Positions 48,612-60,300 of a stretch of 64,000 nucleotides of DNA are shown in pieces. Both the position numbers and the translations under genes were made by a program. Every line of letters begins with the position of its first letter. The first letter of the stretch is position 1. The notes under the pieces are model-generated. The model was not told the DNA's origin. It did not search any database and worked only from the letters and a program-made list of their open reading frames with translations. Origin of the DNA: Polytrichum commune (Eukaryota; Streptophyta; Polytrichopsida; Polytrichales; Polytrichaceae); NCBI GenBank assembly GCA_950295325.1, contig OX485803.1:69209554-69273553 (forward strand). The letters run 5' to 3'.

Positions 48612-50092
48612 GGCAGACACTAAAGTATACCCATCGAACTTATAGGGGAGCCAGATTCGGGCAGGGGCAGCCGTCCGCCCAATTTTTTTGAATATTATGG
48701 ATCCGACCGAAAACTGCTGCCCGCCCGCCCGACTTCAAAAAAATCATTGCCCTTGCATTCTTGAAGACCACTTATCCACAAATCCCATATTGAGTGCATT
48801 TCACCTTCAAGGTCCAAAATCCAATATATATGTTCACTTCCATTGAGTAAATAAGCGATTGACTGGGATTTCATTTTCAAAATGAAATCGCCAATAAAGC
48901 ATGTAAATAACTAGGAAGTCAAAAATATTATAAAACCCTCATTAGCACCGAGGTTATGATTTTTGTGACTTGCCATTGCAAGGGTCTTTGTCATTCTAAA
49001 ATGGAAATAAAATTAGTGGTTTTGTTTTTAGTATGTTCAGTATTATAATCTCTTAGTTAATACCTTCTACTTTCACAAAGTTTCCATACACATTTAAACT
49101 AATTATGTGTGATTCAATGTAATTAAGTCTAGTTAATTATAGCATAACACATTTGCAGATATGGATTGAGCGCATAACACATTTTTCAAAATGTGGATCT
49201 AGTGCATGACACATTCGCAGACCTAGATGTAGTGTAAATTTGAATATGATGCATGACACATTCACAAATCTGGATCTAGTGCATGACACATTTGAATATG
49301 ACGCATGACACATTTGTAAATATGAATATGATGCATGACACATTTGTAAATATGAATATGATGCATGACATATTTGTAAATCTGGATCTTGTGCATGACA
49401 CATTTGTAAATATGAATATGACGCATGACATATTTATAAATATGGATTTGGTGCATGACACGTTTGTAAATTTGGATCTAGGTCTGCGAATGTGTCATGC
49501 ACTAGATCCACATTTTGAAAAATGTGTTATGCGCTCAATCCATATTTGCAAATGTGTTGTGCTATAATTAACTAGACTTCATTACATTGAATCACACGTA
49601 TTTAGTTTAAATGTGTATGGAAACTTTGTGAAAGTAGAAGGTATTAACTAAGAGATTATAATACTGAACATACTAAAAACAAAACCACTAATTTTATTTC
49701 CATTTTAGAATGACAAAGACCCTTGCAATGGCAAGTCACAAAAATCATAACCTCGGTGCTAATGAGGGTTTTATAATATTTTTGACTTCCTAGTTATTTA
49801 CATGCTTTATTGGCGATTTCATTTTGAAAATGAAATCCCAGTCAATCGCTTATTTACTCAATGGAAGTGAACATATATATTGGATTTTGGACCTTGAAGG
49901 TGAAATGCACTCAATATGGGATTTGTGGATAAGTGGTCTTCAAGAATGCAAGGGCAATGATTTTTTTGAAGTCGGGCGGGCGGGCAGCAGTTTTCGGTCG
50001 GATCCATAATATTCAAAAAAATTGGGCGGACGGCTGCCCCTGCCCGAATCTGGCTCCCCTATAAGTTCGATGGGTATACTTTAGTGTCTGCC
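48612..50092. mobile_element. 1,481-base foldback element, 615-base terminal inverted repeats
   Basis: The left arm is 48,612-49,226 and the right arm 49,478-50,092. The outer 490 or so bases are identical by eye and the inner part has about five differences. The termini are GGCAGACACTAAAGTATACC and its reverse complement. The 9-base ATTGGAAGG is present on both sides (48,603-48,611 and 50,093-50,101), a target-site duplication of the length typical of Mutator-like elements, which also often have long terminal repeats. The 251-base loop is a 30-base tandem repeat. The identical 61-codon open frames in the two arms are symmetry products. No transposase is encoded, so it is non-autonomous. Arm identity and the intact duplication suggest a recent insertion. 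Confidence 0.9.
49240..49477. repeat. 30-base tandem repeat in the foldback loop
   Basis: The unit reads ATGCATGACACATTTGTAAA then TATGAATATG, with variants such as CTGGATCTAG in the last ten bases. Related single copies run into both arms (about 49,143-49,230 and 49,485-49,555). Because 30 is a multiple of three, forward and reverse frames stay open (THDTFVNMNM and relatives). Subterminal repeats like these can be transposase binding sites in DNA elements; here that is inference. Confidence 0.85.
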
Positions 50093-50684
50093 ATTGGAAG
50101 GGAAGATTGAGAATATTCTGTAAATACTCCGTACATTTCACCCAGGTACTAGGTGTCATATTCCTGTAAGAGGTAACTTGTTAGCCAATTTTTTGCAACA
50201 CTGGCATGCAAAGGAGTTCCAATATAGGCATTCCATATATATATATATATATTGTACAGAGTAGGGTTACCTACATGAAGTTGGGTTTGCCATTTTGTGT
50301 TCCTGATCTTCAGTCCTGGACCCTCGTTAGGTTTTGAATTCCACCAAGGATGACTTGATTACACCAAAGCCTGCTTTCCTTAGTTTTGTTTATTTCCTAG
50401 ACAGGTATACTAAAAAATGTGGAAATCCCACTGAATTATCCTGTATTTCTACAATCTTAAAATCCCATGACCGCAAGAGTCTCGCCTGATCCATGCCTTC
50501 TTGATTCTCCTCGTCCCTGATGTACAAAAGACAGGTCTATTACACTCAGCCTGGGGTCATGGCGAGGATTTTGAGGAAGAAGGCCTGTTTCAAGTGTGCT
50601 GCGATTGATGCTGAAATCGACATGTTGAATTTCTTGACAATGTGTAGGGTTTTGAGGAGATTGCCCTGAGATAGAGAAGGAAAC

Positions 50685-52669
50685 ATGGCCAGCAGACTTC
50701 GAACCCTCTCCAAATTAGGGTTCAAAGCTCAACAAGGTGTATTTTTAGCCCAAACCCCAGTGTATCATCCCTCATTACTGCGTTTCCTTCTTTGTTCTTT
50801 CCGCTCTCATCATCCCACTACGGTGAGGAGCTTTCGCAGCGGGAGGGATGAAAACTTCAAGTACGAATACTCAACACCGACGAACTGGGGAGTGCGGATC
50901 GTCCCAGAGAAGAGTGCTTTTGTAATCGAAAGGTTTGGGAAATACTTCAAGACACTGACATCAGGTATCCACCTTCTGATACCTCTTGTTGACCGGATTG
51001 CTTATGTGCACTCTTTGAAAGAGGAAGCCATCCCGATTCCCAATCAGACGGCCATCACCAAGGACAATGTGAATATCTCCATTGACGGCGTGCTGTACCT
51101 CAAAATAAATGACCCATTGCGGGCTTCCTACGGTGTGGAGAGCCCCATCTTTGCAGTCATACAGCTTGCCCAGACAACCATGCGGAGTGAGCTTGGAAAA
51201 ATAACGCTGGACAAAACGTTCGAGGAGAGACACACCCTCAATGAGAATATTGTTCGCCAAATCAACGAGGCTGCCAAAGACTGGGGTCTTGAATGTTTAC
51301 GGTATGAGATACGTGATATTGCTCCGCCGCCTGGAGTGAAAGCAGCCATGGAAATGCAAGCAGAAGCTGAGAGAAGGTAACCATTTTGGTTCTTATATAT
51401 TCATTTTTAACTCACTCGGCCGCCGTATACCATTTGGTCATGCGAATTGAGTACCATCAAAAAACCATCAAATAACCCTGCAGTTCCTTGAGTATTGACT
51501 ACCTACTTTGTGATGATGTAACAGGAATAGCATTTATCCTGGATAAGTTAGCTCCTATTTAAATTCATACTGTCGCAACATAGCCCACCAAGATGTTTGC
51601 TTTCTACTGCAGCTGGCCCAACCTCGTATCCTCCACCTTCACTCAGTGAACCATAACTCAAACCAGTGGCTTTACCTCCGCCTTGACATTCTCACTACCA
51701 TGTTCCTGACAAATATTCCCTGCAGCAATTATAACATAGAATAACATTGTTGAGGTTTCAGTAACTCTACTACTCCAATTCAATCAATGACTTTAATATG
51801 GAGGATAATCACTTCCACTTGCATTGATCTACATCTTCTAACACATGTTCTTTGAGTACATAATCCTCGGATAACATAATGTTCTTTGAACAGGAATTTG
51901 AATTCTAAGATCAGAACCACTTCCTTCTTACTCTGCATTCGATATGTTTTTAGAGCAATCTATAATCAGCAGAAAACATATCGAGTACAGAGAGTAACAA
52001 GGAAGTGATTCTGATCTGAAAACATGCAGAGATATGACCAAGTTTCACGTTTCTTCTCATGTAACTTAGTATTGGTGCGTTTCTGGAGTGTAATGTGTAT
52101 CGTGTAATAGGAAGCGGGCACAAGTGTTGGAGTCCGAAGGCATCCGACAAGCGAGTATAAACATTGCAGATGGAAAGAAAAACTCTGTGATCTTGGAGTC
52201 AGAGGCAGCTCTAATGGATCAGGTAAATAGGGCTCATGGGGAAGCCGAGGCCATCTTCACACGAGCTGAAGCAACTGCAAAAGGTATCCACAAGCTCTCG
52301 AATGCCATTCGAACCGAGGGAGGTGCAGAGGCTGCGTCGTTGCGAATTGCGGAGCAATACATCACAGTGTTTGGGCATCTGGCTCGAGAAAGTACGACAA
52401 TGCTATTACCCAGTGACGCAAACAACCCCGCCTCCATGATGGCACAAGCACTTTCAATCTACAAAGGCATTGTCGGAGTGGATGGGCACAGGACTCGCAT
52501 GTTCCCAGATCTGCATTCCCCTTTTGCTGTGGGGAAGGCCATTGATAGGGGCGACCAGAAGGAGGAGACTTCAAAGCCTCCAAAAGTGAAGGATCAGCCC
52601 ATGAAAGCTTCAAGTGACAGCAGCAAGAACATTTGTGCCGATAACTTCAGCCTTCAAGCACCTCTTTAG
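50685..52669 (+). CDS. Mitochondrial stomatin-like protein (SPFH/band 7), two exons
   Basis: A membrane-scaffold protein of the STOML2/SLP group, expected in the mitochondrial inner membrane where it organises lipids and protease or respiratory complexes. The exons are 50,685-51,376 and 52,111-52,669, joined as AG plus G to give ERRKRAQ, in all 416 residues. The start at 50,685 precedes a basic, Ser/Arg-rich, acid-poor leader of about 50 residues typical of a mitochondrial presequence. The SPFH domain runs about 69-235 ([49 protein letters not shown]), then an Ala/Glu-rich helix ([20 protein letters not shown]) to about 310, and the conserved end [18 protein letters not shown]. Plant relatives are Arabidopsis SLP1 and SLP2. 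The last 20 or so codons lie inside the first unit of a tandem triplication, so the tail may be newer than the rest. The intron (51,377-52,110) holds a hairpin. Confidence 0.93.
51909..52016 (+). repeat. Intronic hairpin, about 43-base arms
   Basis: Within the single intron of the stomatin-like gene, 51,909-51,950 (GATCAGAACCACTTCC ... GATATGTTTT) and 51,973-52,016 (AAAACATATCGA ... GGAAGTGATTCTGATC) are reverse complements with a few mismatches and a small bulge, around a 22-base loop. The size and near-pairing fit a small foldback element or a small-RNA precursor. Nothing in the sequence alone tells these apart. Confidence 0.65.
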
Positions 52670-53540
52670 ACATTGTTTTTTAATCTTCTCGTGCAATCAG
52701 TGCTCCCACACCACCATCGTCTCTGGATTCATGTGAGTTTCCATCACCCAAACCACCATTTACAGTATCTTCAGTGGGTTGCAGCGCTCAAATTCAGCAC
52801 CCCTCAAATTCCACTCTCTGCATCACCTAAGAAAATGCATCAATTCTGTCACTTTGGTAATCATACACGGATTTGTCGTAAGGTTCGGAATACTTGAAGG
52901 AGGCCATGAAAGCATCTGGTGAACCAACTAGGTCAACTGAGAGCAAGAGCATTGGTGCCGAAACTACAGCCTTCAAGCACCTCTTCAGATATTGTTTTTC
53001 TTCTGCAATCAGGGCTACCACACCACACTGTCGACTCTGGATTCATGTGAGTTTTCAGCACCCAAACCCATTTATAGTGTCTTCTTAGGGTTAATGTAGC
53101 GCTCAAATTCCTCTCTCTGCATCACCCAAGCATATGCTTCGATACCATCACTTTGGTGCATTTTAATCCTGCACAAATTCGTTGTAAGGCTTGGAATAGT
53201 TGAAGGAGTCCATGAAAGCGTCTGGTGAACCAACTAGGTCAACTGAGCAAGAACATTTGTGCCAAAACTTCAGCCTTCAAGCACCTCTTTAGACATTGTT
53301 TTTCTCATGCAAATCAGAGCTACCACACCATCTCTGGATTTCATGTAAGTTTGCATCCCTTGAACCCATTACACTATCCTCACTTGGTTGCAGCCCACTC
53401 CAAAATATGGAAATCTGCACCTCTCTAATTCCTCTCTGCATCACCCCAAGAAAAATGCTTCGATTGAGCCTCTTTGGTGCATTTTAATCATGCTTGAATT
53501 CGACATAAGACTTGGACTCCTTGATGGGAGGGGTCTCTGT
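52597..53540 (+). repeat. Three tandem copies of the gene 2 tail and 3' flank
   Basis: Units begin near 52,597, 52,905 and 53,210. The landmark AAGAACATTTGTGCC is at 52,625 and 53,249, and its variant AAGAGCATTGGTGCC at 52,945, so periods are 320 and 304 bases. Each unit carries CATGAAAGC, the landmark, AACTTCAGCCTTCAAGCACC, TTTAGA or TTCAGA CATTG, CTCTGGATT, CTCTCTGCATCACC and TTTGGTGCATTTT-like text. The first unit holds the last codons and the stop of the stomatin-like gene. The second unit alters the stop context (CTCTTCAGATATTG in place of CTCTTTAGACATTG). Confidence 0.85.
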
Positions 53541-55935
53541 TATGCATCATTGACTGGAAGTAGAAACATTCTCTAAGTTAACCACGTTCCATGGCCTGAT
53601 GAACCATATTTTTTCTATCAGACTGAAATGCGAGTCTTCATTCTACAAGACTCCGAAATTCTACTGACAATGGACACTATCAGAAGATGTCTTGACAAAT
53701 TTAGCATTTTACAAGAACACATTTAGTCGATAATCTATATCCTGCTCATCAAAGACTGCAACAAAATATGGTATAACCATAACAAATTAATATTGTTGAC
53801 AACTGCATGCTGTGGAATCACTATGATATTCCAATATTAAATCAACAACCTTCATAACATTATTCAGCTGAGTCTGTACGCTGGGTGGGGCTGGAAAATA
53901 AGTCAAATTCTATTTGGAATTATACTTTGTTTATTCTCACAGCAGAGCATTGCACTGGTAGATGCAGGCTGACAAACTTTACAACAAGCCTTACACAGAT
54001 TTATACACGTATGATGGCTACTTTTTGATTGATCGGCCCATTAAGCTTACCACATTGTACTCATTGGACCTATGGAGAACGATGCCAGATTGTTTAAGAC
54101 ACCGCCTTGATCCATTTGCAGTATTATGAATATCACTATAGCCCTTTGGGAAATGTGTGATCAAGTTGTGTCCTCTTACAAACCCAACCAAAAGAAGTTC
54201 AAAACCTAAATTAGAGAATGCAAGAGACTACTAACTTAATATTTAAACTTAGAGCTCTCAAAGTTCAGATCACAGTTGAAGCTTTGTGGTTTTCTTTCCC
54301 TCATTGCTTTCCAATGAGAGCATTGCTATGTCTGAAAATAGTGACTGTGCAACTTTGGCCAATGCAGTGAAAAACACACCACACTCTAAACTCTGTAATA
54401 TCATGCTTGTGGCAACCAAAGTGCATGTGATATTGAAGAGTTATGTAGTGTTAACATGGATGTGTGATAAAAGAGAATTAGTGTAGCATGTGACATTATG
54501 GAATAACACAAAGTTGACATTGCAATAACGCTAATACTTATAATGATGACAACATTATGCATGTGAGCGTGTGGTTTGAAATCTTTGGTTGTTTACTTTA
54601 CTGTCAAAACCCGTGATATATGGGTGGGAAACGTGACAAGAAGGAGTGAGATTTAAACTAAGAACATCCACTCCCTAGGGTCTTAAGATATAAGAGAAGG
54701 AGTGACACTAAGGAGGTTGATATTACAAAGTTTAGAGTGTGTGTATAAAACACTCCACACTAACTATCCATTTAGTGTGTGTTATTATTTGGAATTAAGC
54801 AATGCAATAATGTCTTACTCAGGAGTTCAATTTTTACTAACGAAAGTTCAATAGGTTGTTTGGACATAAATGACTATACTTGGTGAAATATTGCATTCTC
54901 ATCAAATAGAACTATAGCATTGCGTAACTTTGACTAGTGACACACACTAATTGGGATAATTAGTGTACTTTTCATGTGAGATGAACATGTGGCAAGAACT
55001 TAAAGAGCCAAATACCCATATATTTAGGCCAAATTGGGCATGTTTTTTTCCCATGTTTTCTCATCTTTTTTTAAGAGTTCCAACCAATCACATGACAACA
55101 CATGCCACTTCTTGACACAAAATAATCAGTTAATGCCTAGTCTGACCCTTTCTAAGGTTGCCTTTGGAGATGACCTTCCTTTTTTCTTTTCTTCTTGGAT
55201 AAGATATGTGGGTCAAGTTCTCCAACTTCTACCAATTAGATTAAATAGTTGTGTTGCATTTGAAATTTTATGATGAAACATCAACAGTAATGGGATGTAT
55301 GAATGAGGAGATTCAGTTGCAATTTTACAAAATTGACCAAATGAGTTTGAAAAATAACCGGCTCAAATTCAAGACTTTAGGTCAAACGCCAATCATTTTA
55401 GAAGAATCTAAAGAACATACTTTAAGTCAAAAAAAATTTGATGGAAAAACACAACATGTAACCAATTGGACTTAGAAACATGAGGATCTTCATTGATTTT
55501 GCCAAAATCCGCTCATTAATTGAATCAAGTCTCCTTTGACATACTATAGTTATGCTTATCAGAAGTGTGTGTTAGATCCTCTGAATTAAGTGCACTATTA
55601 AATGTGGAATAGCTACACTAAACATGATATTTAGTGTCACTTAATATGGGGATTCACATATCCCTACAATTTTTTTTACTAATGATGTAACTTTTTACCA
55701 AGTAAAGATGTCATATTCTATAATGTCCAAACAACCAATTCAACCTGTGTTTGGTAAAAAATGAGATGTACAGTTAAAAATTATAATGTTGCATAATTCC
55801 AAATATGTAAGTGACGATAAATTTTGAAAACCATCTCTTTGAATCATGTGTCTTTTATGAAGTATTTTCTTCGATCCTCACCCACCCACCCACCCACCCA
55901 CCAATCAAAAGTAGGTGTCTAACTAAGAAAATTAA
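53541..55935. other. Intergenic DNA with small inverted-repeat relics
   Basis: No gene is supported. Facing copies of ACACTCTAAACTCTGTAAT (about 54,366-54,408) and ATTACAAAGTTTAGAGTGTG (about 54,717-54,760) bound a 395-base candidate element. A diverged half-copy of the GGTTGAGATCC family lies at about 55,265-55,525 (CAACATGTAACCAATTGGAC), an AGTGTCA-type end at about 55,608-55,640, and a CCCA repeat at about 55,880-55,902. Confidence 0.5.
54366..54760. repeat. Candidate small element bounded by about 40-base inverted repeats
   Basis: The left copy GTGAAAAACACACCACACTC continues TAAACTCTGTAATATCA; the right copy is its diverged reverse complement (TGATATTACAAAGTTTAG and onward). No coding capacity is visible. 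The exact ends and target duplication are not clear. Confidence 0.5.
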
Positions 55936-55999
55936 TTGAATAACAACTTGCTACGTTACAGTGACCATGGAGTTGCTCTACATCGAGTCTGCCAACTCA

Positions 56000-57365
56000 T
56001 CAAAAAGGCTCCAGACTGGACTGTGTCAAAGTCCATGTGGCACTCACTCCCTCATTCTAGCTTCCGCTCCACTCTCCCATTCTCAACACTCCACTCAGCT
56101 TGCAACATGGCAACCTTCGCTTCATCAAAAGCTTACATGTAAGCTAAGGGCTTGCTGTTGGACTTCGGAAAAACGAATCTCTGTTAACTTAAGTTGCAAT
56201 TTTTTCATGTCCACGCCATTGCATCTTCTGAATCATTTGCGCACAAGGTTGTTGGTTCTGCAGCCTACAAATGGTTTTGTGAGTGCACCACATTCGAGGC
56301 TAGGTGCAGTCTTGGGAGGCAGAGCTTGTGGCCCTTTAAGGTATGTGGGTGTAATTCGGTCAGTTTTTCACGTTCTCCAACTTCCACTTGATTCACACAA
56401 CGAAACTTGTGTTGCCTTAGCAAATATATGAGGAAGCATCAGCAAAAATGGGACCTCCCCTGATTTAGTTATGGTTACCGGCTGGTTGTTGATTCCTTAC
56501 CTGAATACATGTACTATTGAGTACTGAGTGTGGAGTTTTTAATAAAATTTTGAAGATGTAGTCCAATCTGAACATGTGTCTATGTTGTTTGTTCTTTGAT
56601 CCTCATTTAACCACACACGATGCAAATATAGGTGCCCCATTTCAGAAAAGTAACCGAATAACACCCACATACCTTAGATAGCATGAAAATTACACAACTG
56701 CTAGTGTATGCATTGGCAATATCATGTTCAGCATTGTGCTTCAGATCGAGGTTGCATTTGTGGGTCTAGTGACACGGTGACTTTTACTGTCTCAAGGGGC
56801 AGTTCCCATCATACAAAAATCTTACTTGGTGTAATTTCTACCTTCCCCATTTTCTTTTCAGTAATGTGACGTTGGAAAAATTTGTTCTTTCAGGTGGCTT
56901 ATTTGTTTGTGGGTTATTTTGAAAAGCTTGTCCTTTGTATCCGACAACACTTGTGTTGACCTCAGCTTAAGGAAATGGGCAATGGTCGACCCAAAACAAA
57001 GACTCGTGAACAAGTCGATCAGCATATGCTTGGGAATTGTTTGCCCTGCAGGGATTTGTACACACAGAGTATTTTAGCTGAGTAGGTGTACTAATTTCCT
57101 GTTCTTGAGAGTTTTGAATTTTAGGTGGATTTCTGTTTCTTGTATAATATTTAGTTCTTCTCATTAGGTATCATTCATTCAGGTTTGCAGATTTATGTGG
57201 ACAGTACTCCAACTTTGAGCAGTTTGAGATCTTCTCCGATGAGCATTCGGAGGTCATCTAATTCTGGAGCAGCACATTCAGCTCCAATTCGTGTAGGAGA
57301 AGCTTGAAAATGCAAACGTCTTGTTGGTAGCTAGTATTTTTATTTCAAAAGTTTGGAGGATAAGT
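56000..57365 (+). other. Probable leader exons of the PHS1-like gene, or a small separate gene
   Basis: A pyrimidine-rich stretch at about 56,040-56,105 leads to AACATGGC at 56,107. Good donors follow at 56,139 (ACAT then GTAAGC) and 56,340 (TTTAAG then GTATGT), and a good acceptor (CAGGTTTGCAG) ends at 57,190. The exon from 57,191 has a frame with STPTLSSLRSSPMSIRR ending at a TGA at 57,305. These could be 5' leader exons carrying small upstream frames before the start at 57,366, or the end of a small unrecognised gene. The 156-codon frame at 55,961-56,431 crosses the 56,340 donor and looks fortuitous. Confidence 0.4.
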
Positions 57366-60300
57366 ATGGCGACAGGGCTAAACCGCCAGGTATTCATATT
57401 TGTCTTCTATCCTTGGTTCTAGTGAAAGTTATTGATATTTCAAACCATCGTAATCTAATTTTCTGAAACTTGTGACCATTACTTTATCGTTCTTCAATTG
57501 TTTAAATTGGGTTCTGCTTTCACATAGAGATAGGTATTCTACCGCATCCTAAAATGTACAGGTGTATGTAAGATTAGCTGGTCAAGCAAAACAACATGAC
57601 TTGGTCGAGGTTATGAGAGTGTATGTTTCTATCTTCTTAAACATTGAATATAATCACTTACAGGAGTACTTATAAGGAATGCAGCCTCCAAATGTCATTG
57701 TTACCCTAATATTTCCTTGAACCCTAATAACACAGTGTATGCTGATCCTTGTATGTAATTGAGCATAATTATTTGGATAACAAAAACAGAAAAATCTAAA
57801 GAGCACTTCTCATCATGTTACTGTTGTTTGTTCACAGGAGAGCGAGGTTGAACAGGAGCTGAAGCTAGCCTTGGAGGAGGCGTGTCTGGAAGCAGGGGTG
57901 TCCATGTCTCCTGCCATCTCGCCCTCGGTATAGTCTCTTCTCATTGTAATTTATCTTTGTTCATAAATTAGTTAAGGTCAGGGGGCCTTAAATGGATACT
58001 TTTAATCTCTGCACCCACTTCTTGTAGGATATGAAACACCCAATTAGTGCAAGATGATTAGCAAATCTAACTCATGTCTGTAACCGATTTTCCTCATAAT
58101 TTTCGGACCTTGGATGAATATTCTATTCTTTGTAAAAGTGAAGTTTCTCTTTCTTATGAATGATCATATAGGTCCCCCTTAATTAAGTTGACTATTGAGC
58201 CCACAATGGTTAACACATTTTGAGTACGTAGTCCAACCTCTTTCAAAAGCATGATGCCTTTTTGGTGTCCGTTCTTAGATCCACATCTATGCATGCACCA
58301 CTCAAATATAGGTGTCTGTTTATGATGAGAAATTGAATTAGGCCTGCTTACCTTAAGACCCTGCTCATCTCCCCCTTATATCCTCCACCATAAATGAAAG
58401 ACTCATAACCTCACTTCAGGCAGACATTGCATTAGTGAATAAGTTTATGTTTTGCCTCATGAATATCATGAATATTCTCTTGTTCACTGAGGTGAATAGT
58501 CCATTTTTTTAATGTGAATTTACCACATTCATGAGCATATTATCCTTAAGCATGTGTATGGACTTTTTCTTTCTATTCCAGCTACGTAAAGTTCCAAGAA
58601 TCAAGGTTCTTGAGTAAATGATAGAATCATTCTTAGGTTTTCCGGAATACCTAGGAATTTTTCCATTTGCAATGGAACCCAAATAGGCTACTTAAGAATG
58701 TTATGAGGAGAATTAAGTATAAAAATAAGAAAATCCAGTTATTCACCTCATGAATAGAGTCTCACATTAGGCAGACAGGCAGACAGTGCATAAGTTGAAA
58801 CAATTCCAAGAGCTAGTTTCTAATTCCATGAGATTTGAAATTTTACCTTTACCTCTCTGTCATGGGCTGGTATTTTTGAGGCAGGCATGGTGGGCATTTG
58901 ATGATAATGCTAGTGAGCCTGGAGTAGGAGAGTTGGCAGGATGGTTGTCAATTACCCGACGGCGAAGTTACCGCCCCTCTCCGCTGAACAAGTACCGCAA
59001 ATTTGCACCTGATGGAAGTGACATTCTTGGGGAACAATCTGAGGAGGAAGAAAGCACAGAGGTGGATGATTCAACCTCTGCAACTTTAGCAGATGATGTT
59101 GTTAATGAATCCACATCTCAGGAGAGGAGTTTGAAGGAGAGGCTTGGGAATGCAACAGAACTTGATGTGCTGGCTCAGGATTTTAATTGGAGCAACCTTC
59201 TCTCCGTCCACAGAACTGAACATGCAGAATCTGAGGAGGATGATGAAGCGAATCCCCGAGACTCTATTGGCTCTGTTGAGGTTTGTCTGCAATCTTTCTC
59301 CTTTTCTTTTTCATTGTTGGAATTAAAATCTCTGGATCCGTAGAGTGTTAACACCAAAATTTCCTCAAAGGTCTGGGTTATAAGTTGTATTGAGGTTCAT
59401 GGCTCTATCGCATACCAGTAGATTTTTATTCTGGTGAACTTGAAACTTCAGTGCTGTTAAATGTATGCTTTGTGTTTGAATTGGTCATAGACAGAGGGCT
59501 AAGAATAAGGCCTGTGGTTGCTTTGCAGCTGACAGTGAATTCAGGGGGTGTGGTCTACTTTTCAATGTTTCGAAGAGGTAACAGGGAACAAGCCGAGAGT
59601 GATGACGAAAAGATAGGTGAAGCTGCTGCTGTCTTTAAATTTGGGTCCTCAAGATTGGCTACGCAATCTGAGCGCTTGGGCATTGAAATAGCACGTCATT
59701 TGGGTGTTGCTACGCCACAGGTAGGAGGAATGATCATCAGTCTATGTCCCTTCATCATTGGAAAGATTCAAGTACTATGAACACAATCATGACTTTAGAT
59801 CTGGTAGAGAATCTACAATAGATAAAATTTTAACCCAAGGAAAATGGTACCAGAGGATTGGAGGAAGATGTCTGTTCCAAACCTAATTCTGTCACTGATG
59901 GTCGCTTGTCAGAAATCACCACTCTGAGTGATGTAAAAGTAGTATGGGAAGAAATCAGATCACTCAGATACGCATAAACACAAATGCCCTATACGCTTTG
60001 GCCACATATACGCCCAACTTAGGGAGGTCATGCTATACACATGTTAACTTGCTTGTGTAGGACTTGCGCTTACAAATACAAGTTATGGATATTGAATGAA
60101 GGATTCCAATGTAGCTTACATGATGTGTGGTTGAGTATTTTAAGGCAAGAGTCATACACAGCAATTCACTGGAGTGGAGTCGAATCAAGGAGGCCGTGGA
60201 AATCATAAAAGAAACATCTGAAGCGAATCAGAATGAGATTGGCATTCAGACATGCGAGGAGCTGCTCGAAGCTCTGCACCTTAGTCGTTGCATGCTTATC

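Noticed and set aside
49283-49567. 94-codon forward frame with THDTFVNMNM repeats
   Set aside because: It is made by the 30-base loop repeat of the foldback element.
48695-50009. Two identical 61-codon proteins on opposite strands (48,695-48,880 and 49,824-50,009)
   Set aside because: They are mirror images in the two arms of the foldback element and similar relic frames exist at 153-395, so they reflect repeat symmetry, not genes.
55961-56431. 156-codon open frame
   Set aside because: It crosses a strong splice donor at 56,340, has no known motif and Leu/Ser/His-rich composition typical of a chance frame; treated as part of a leader region.
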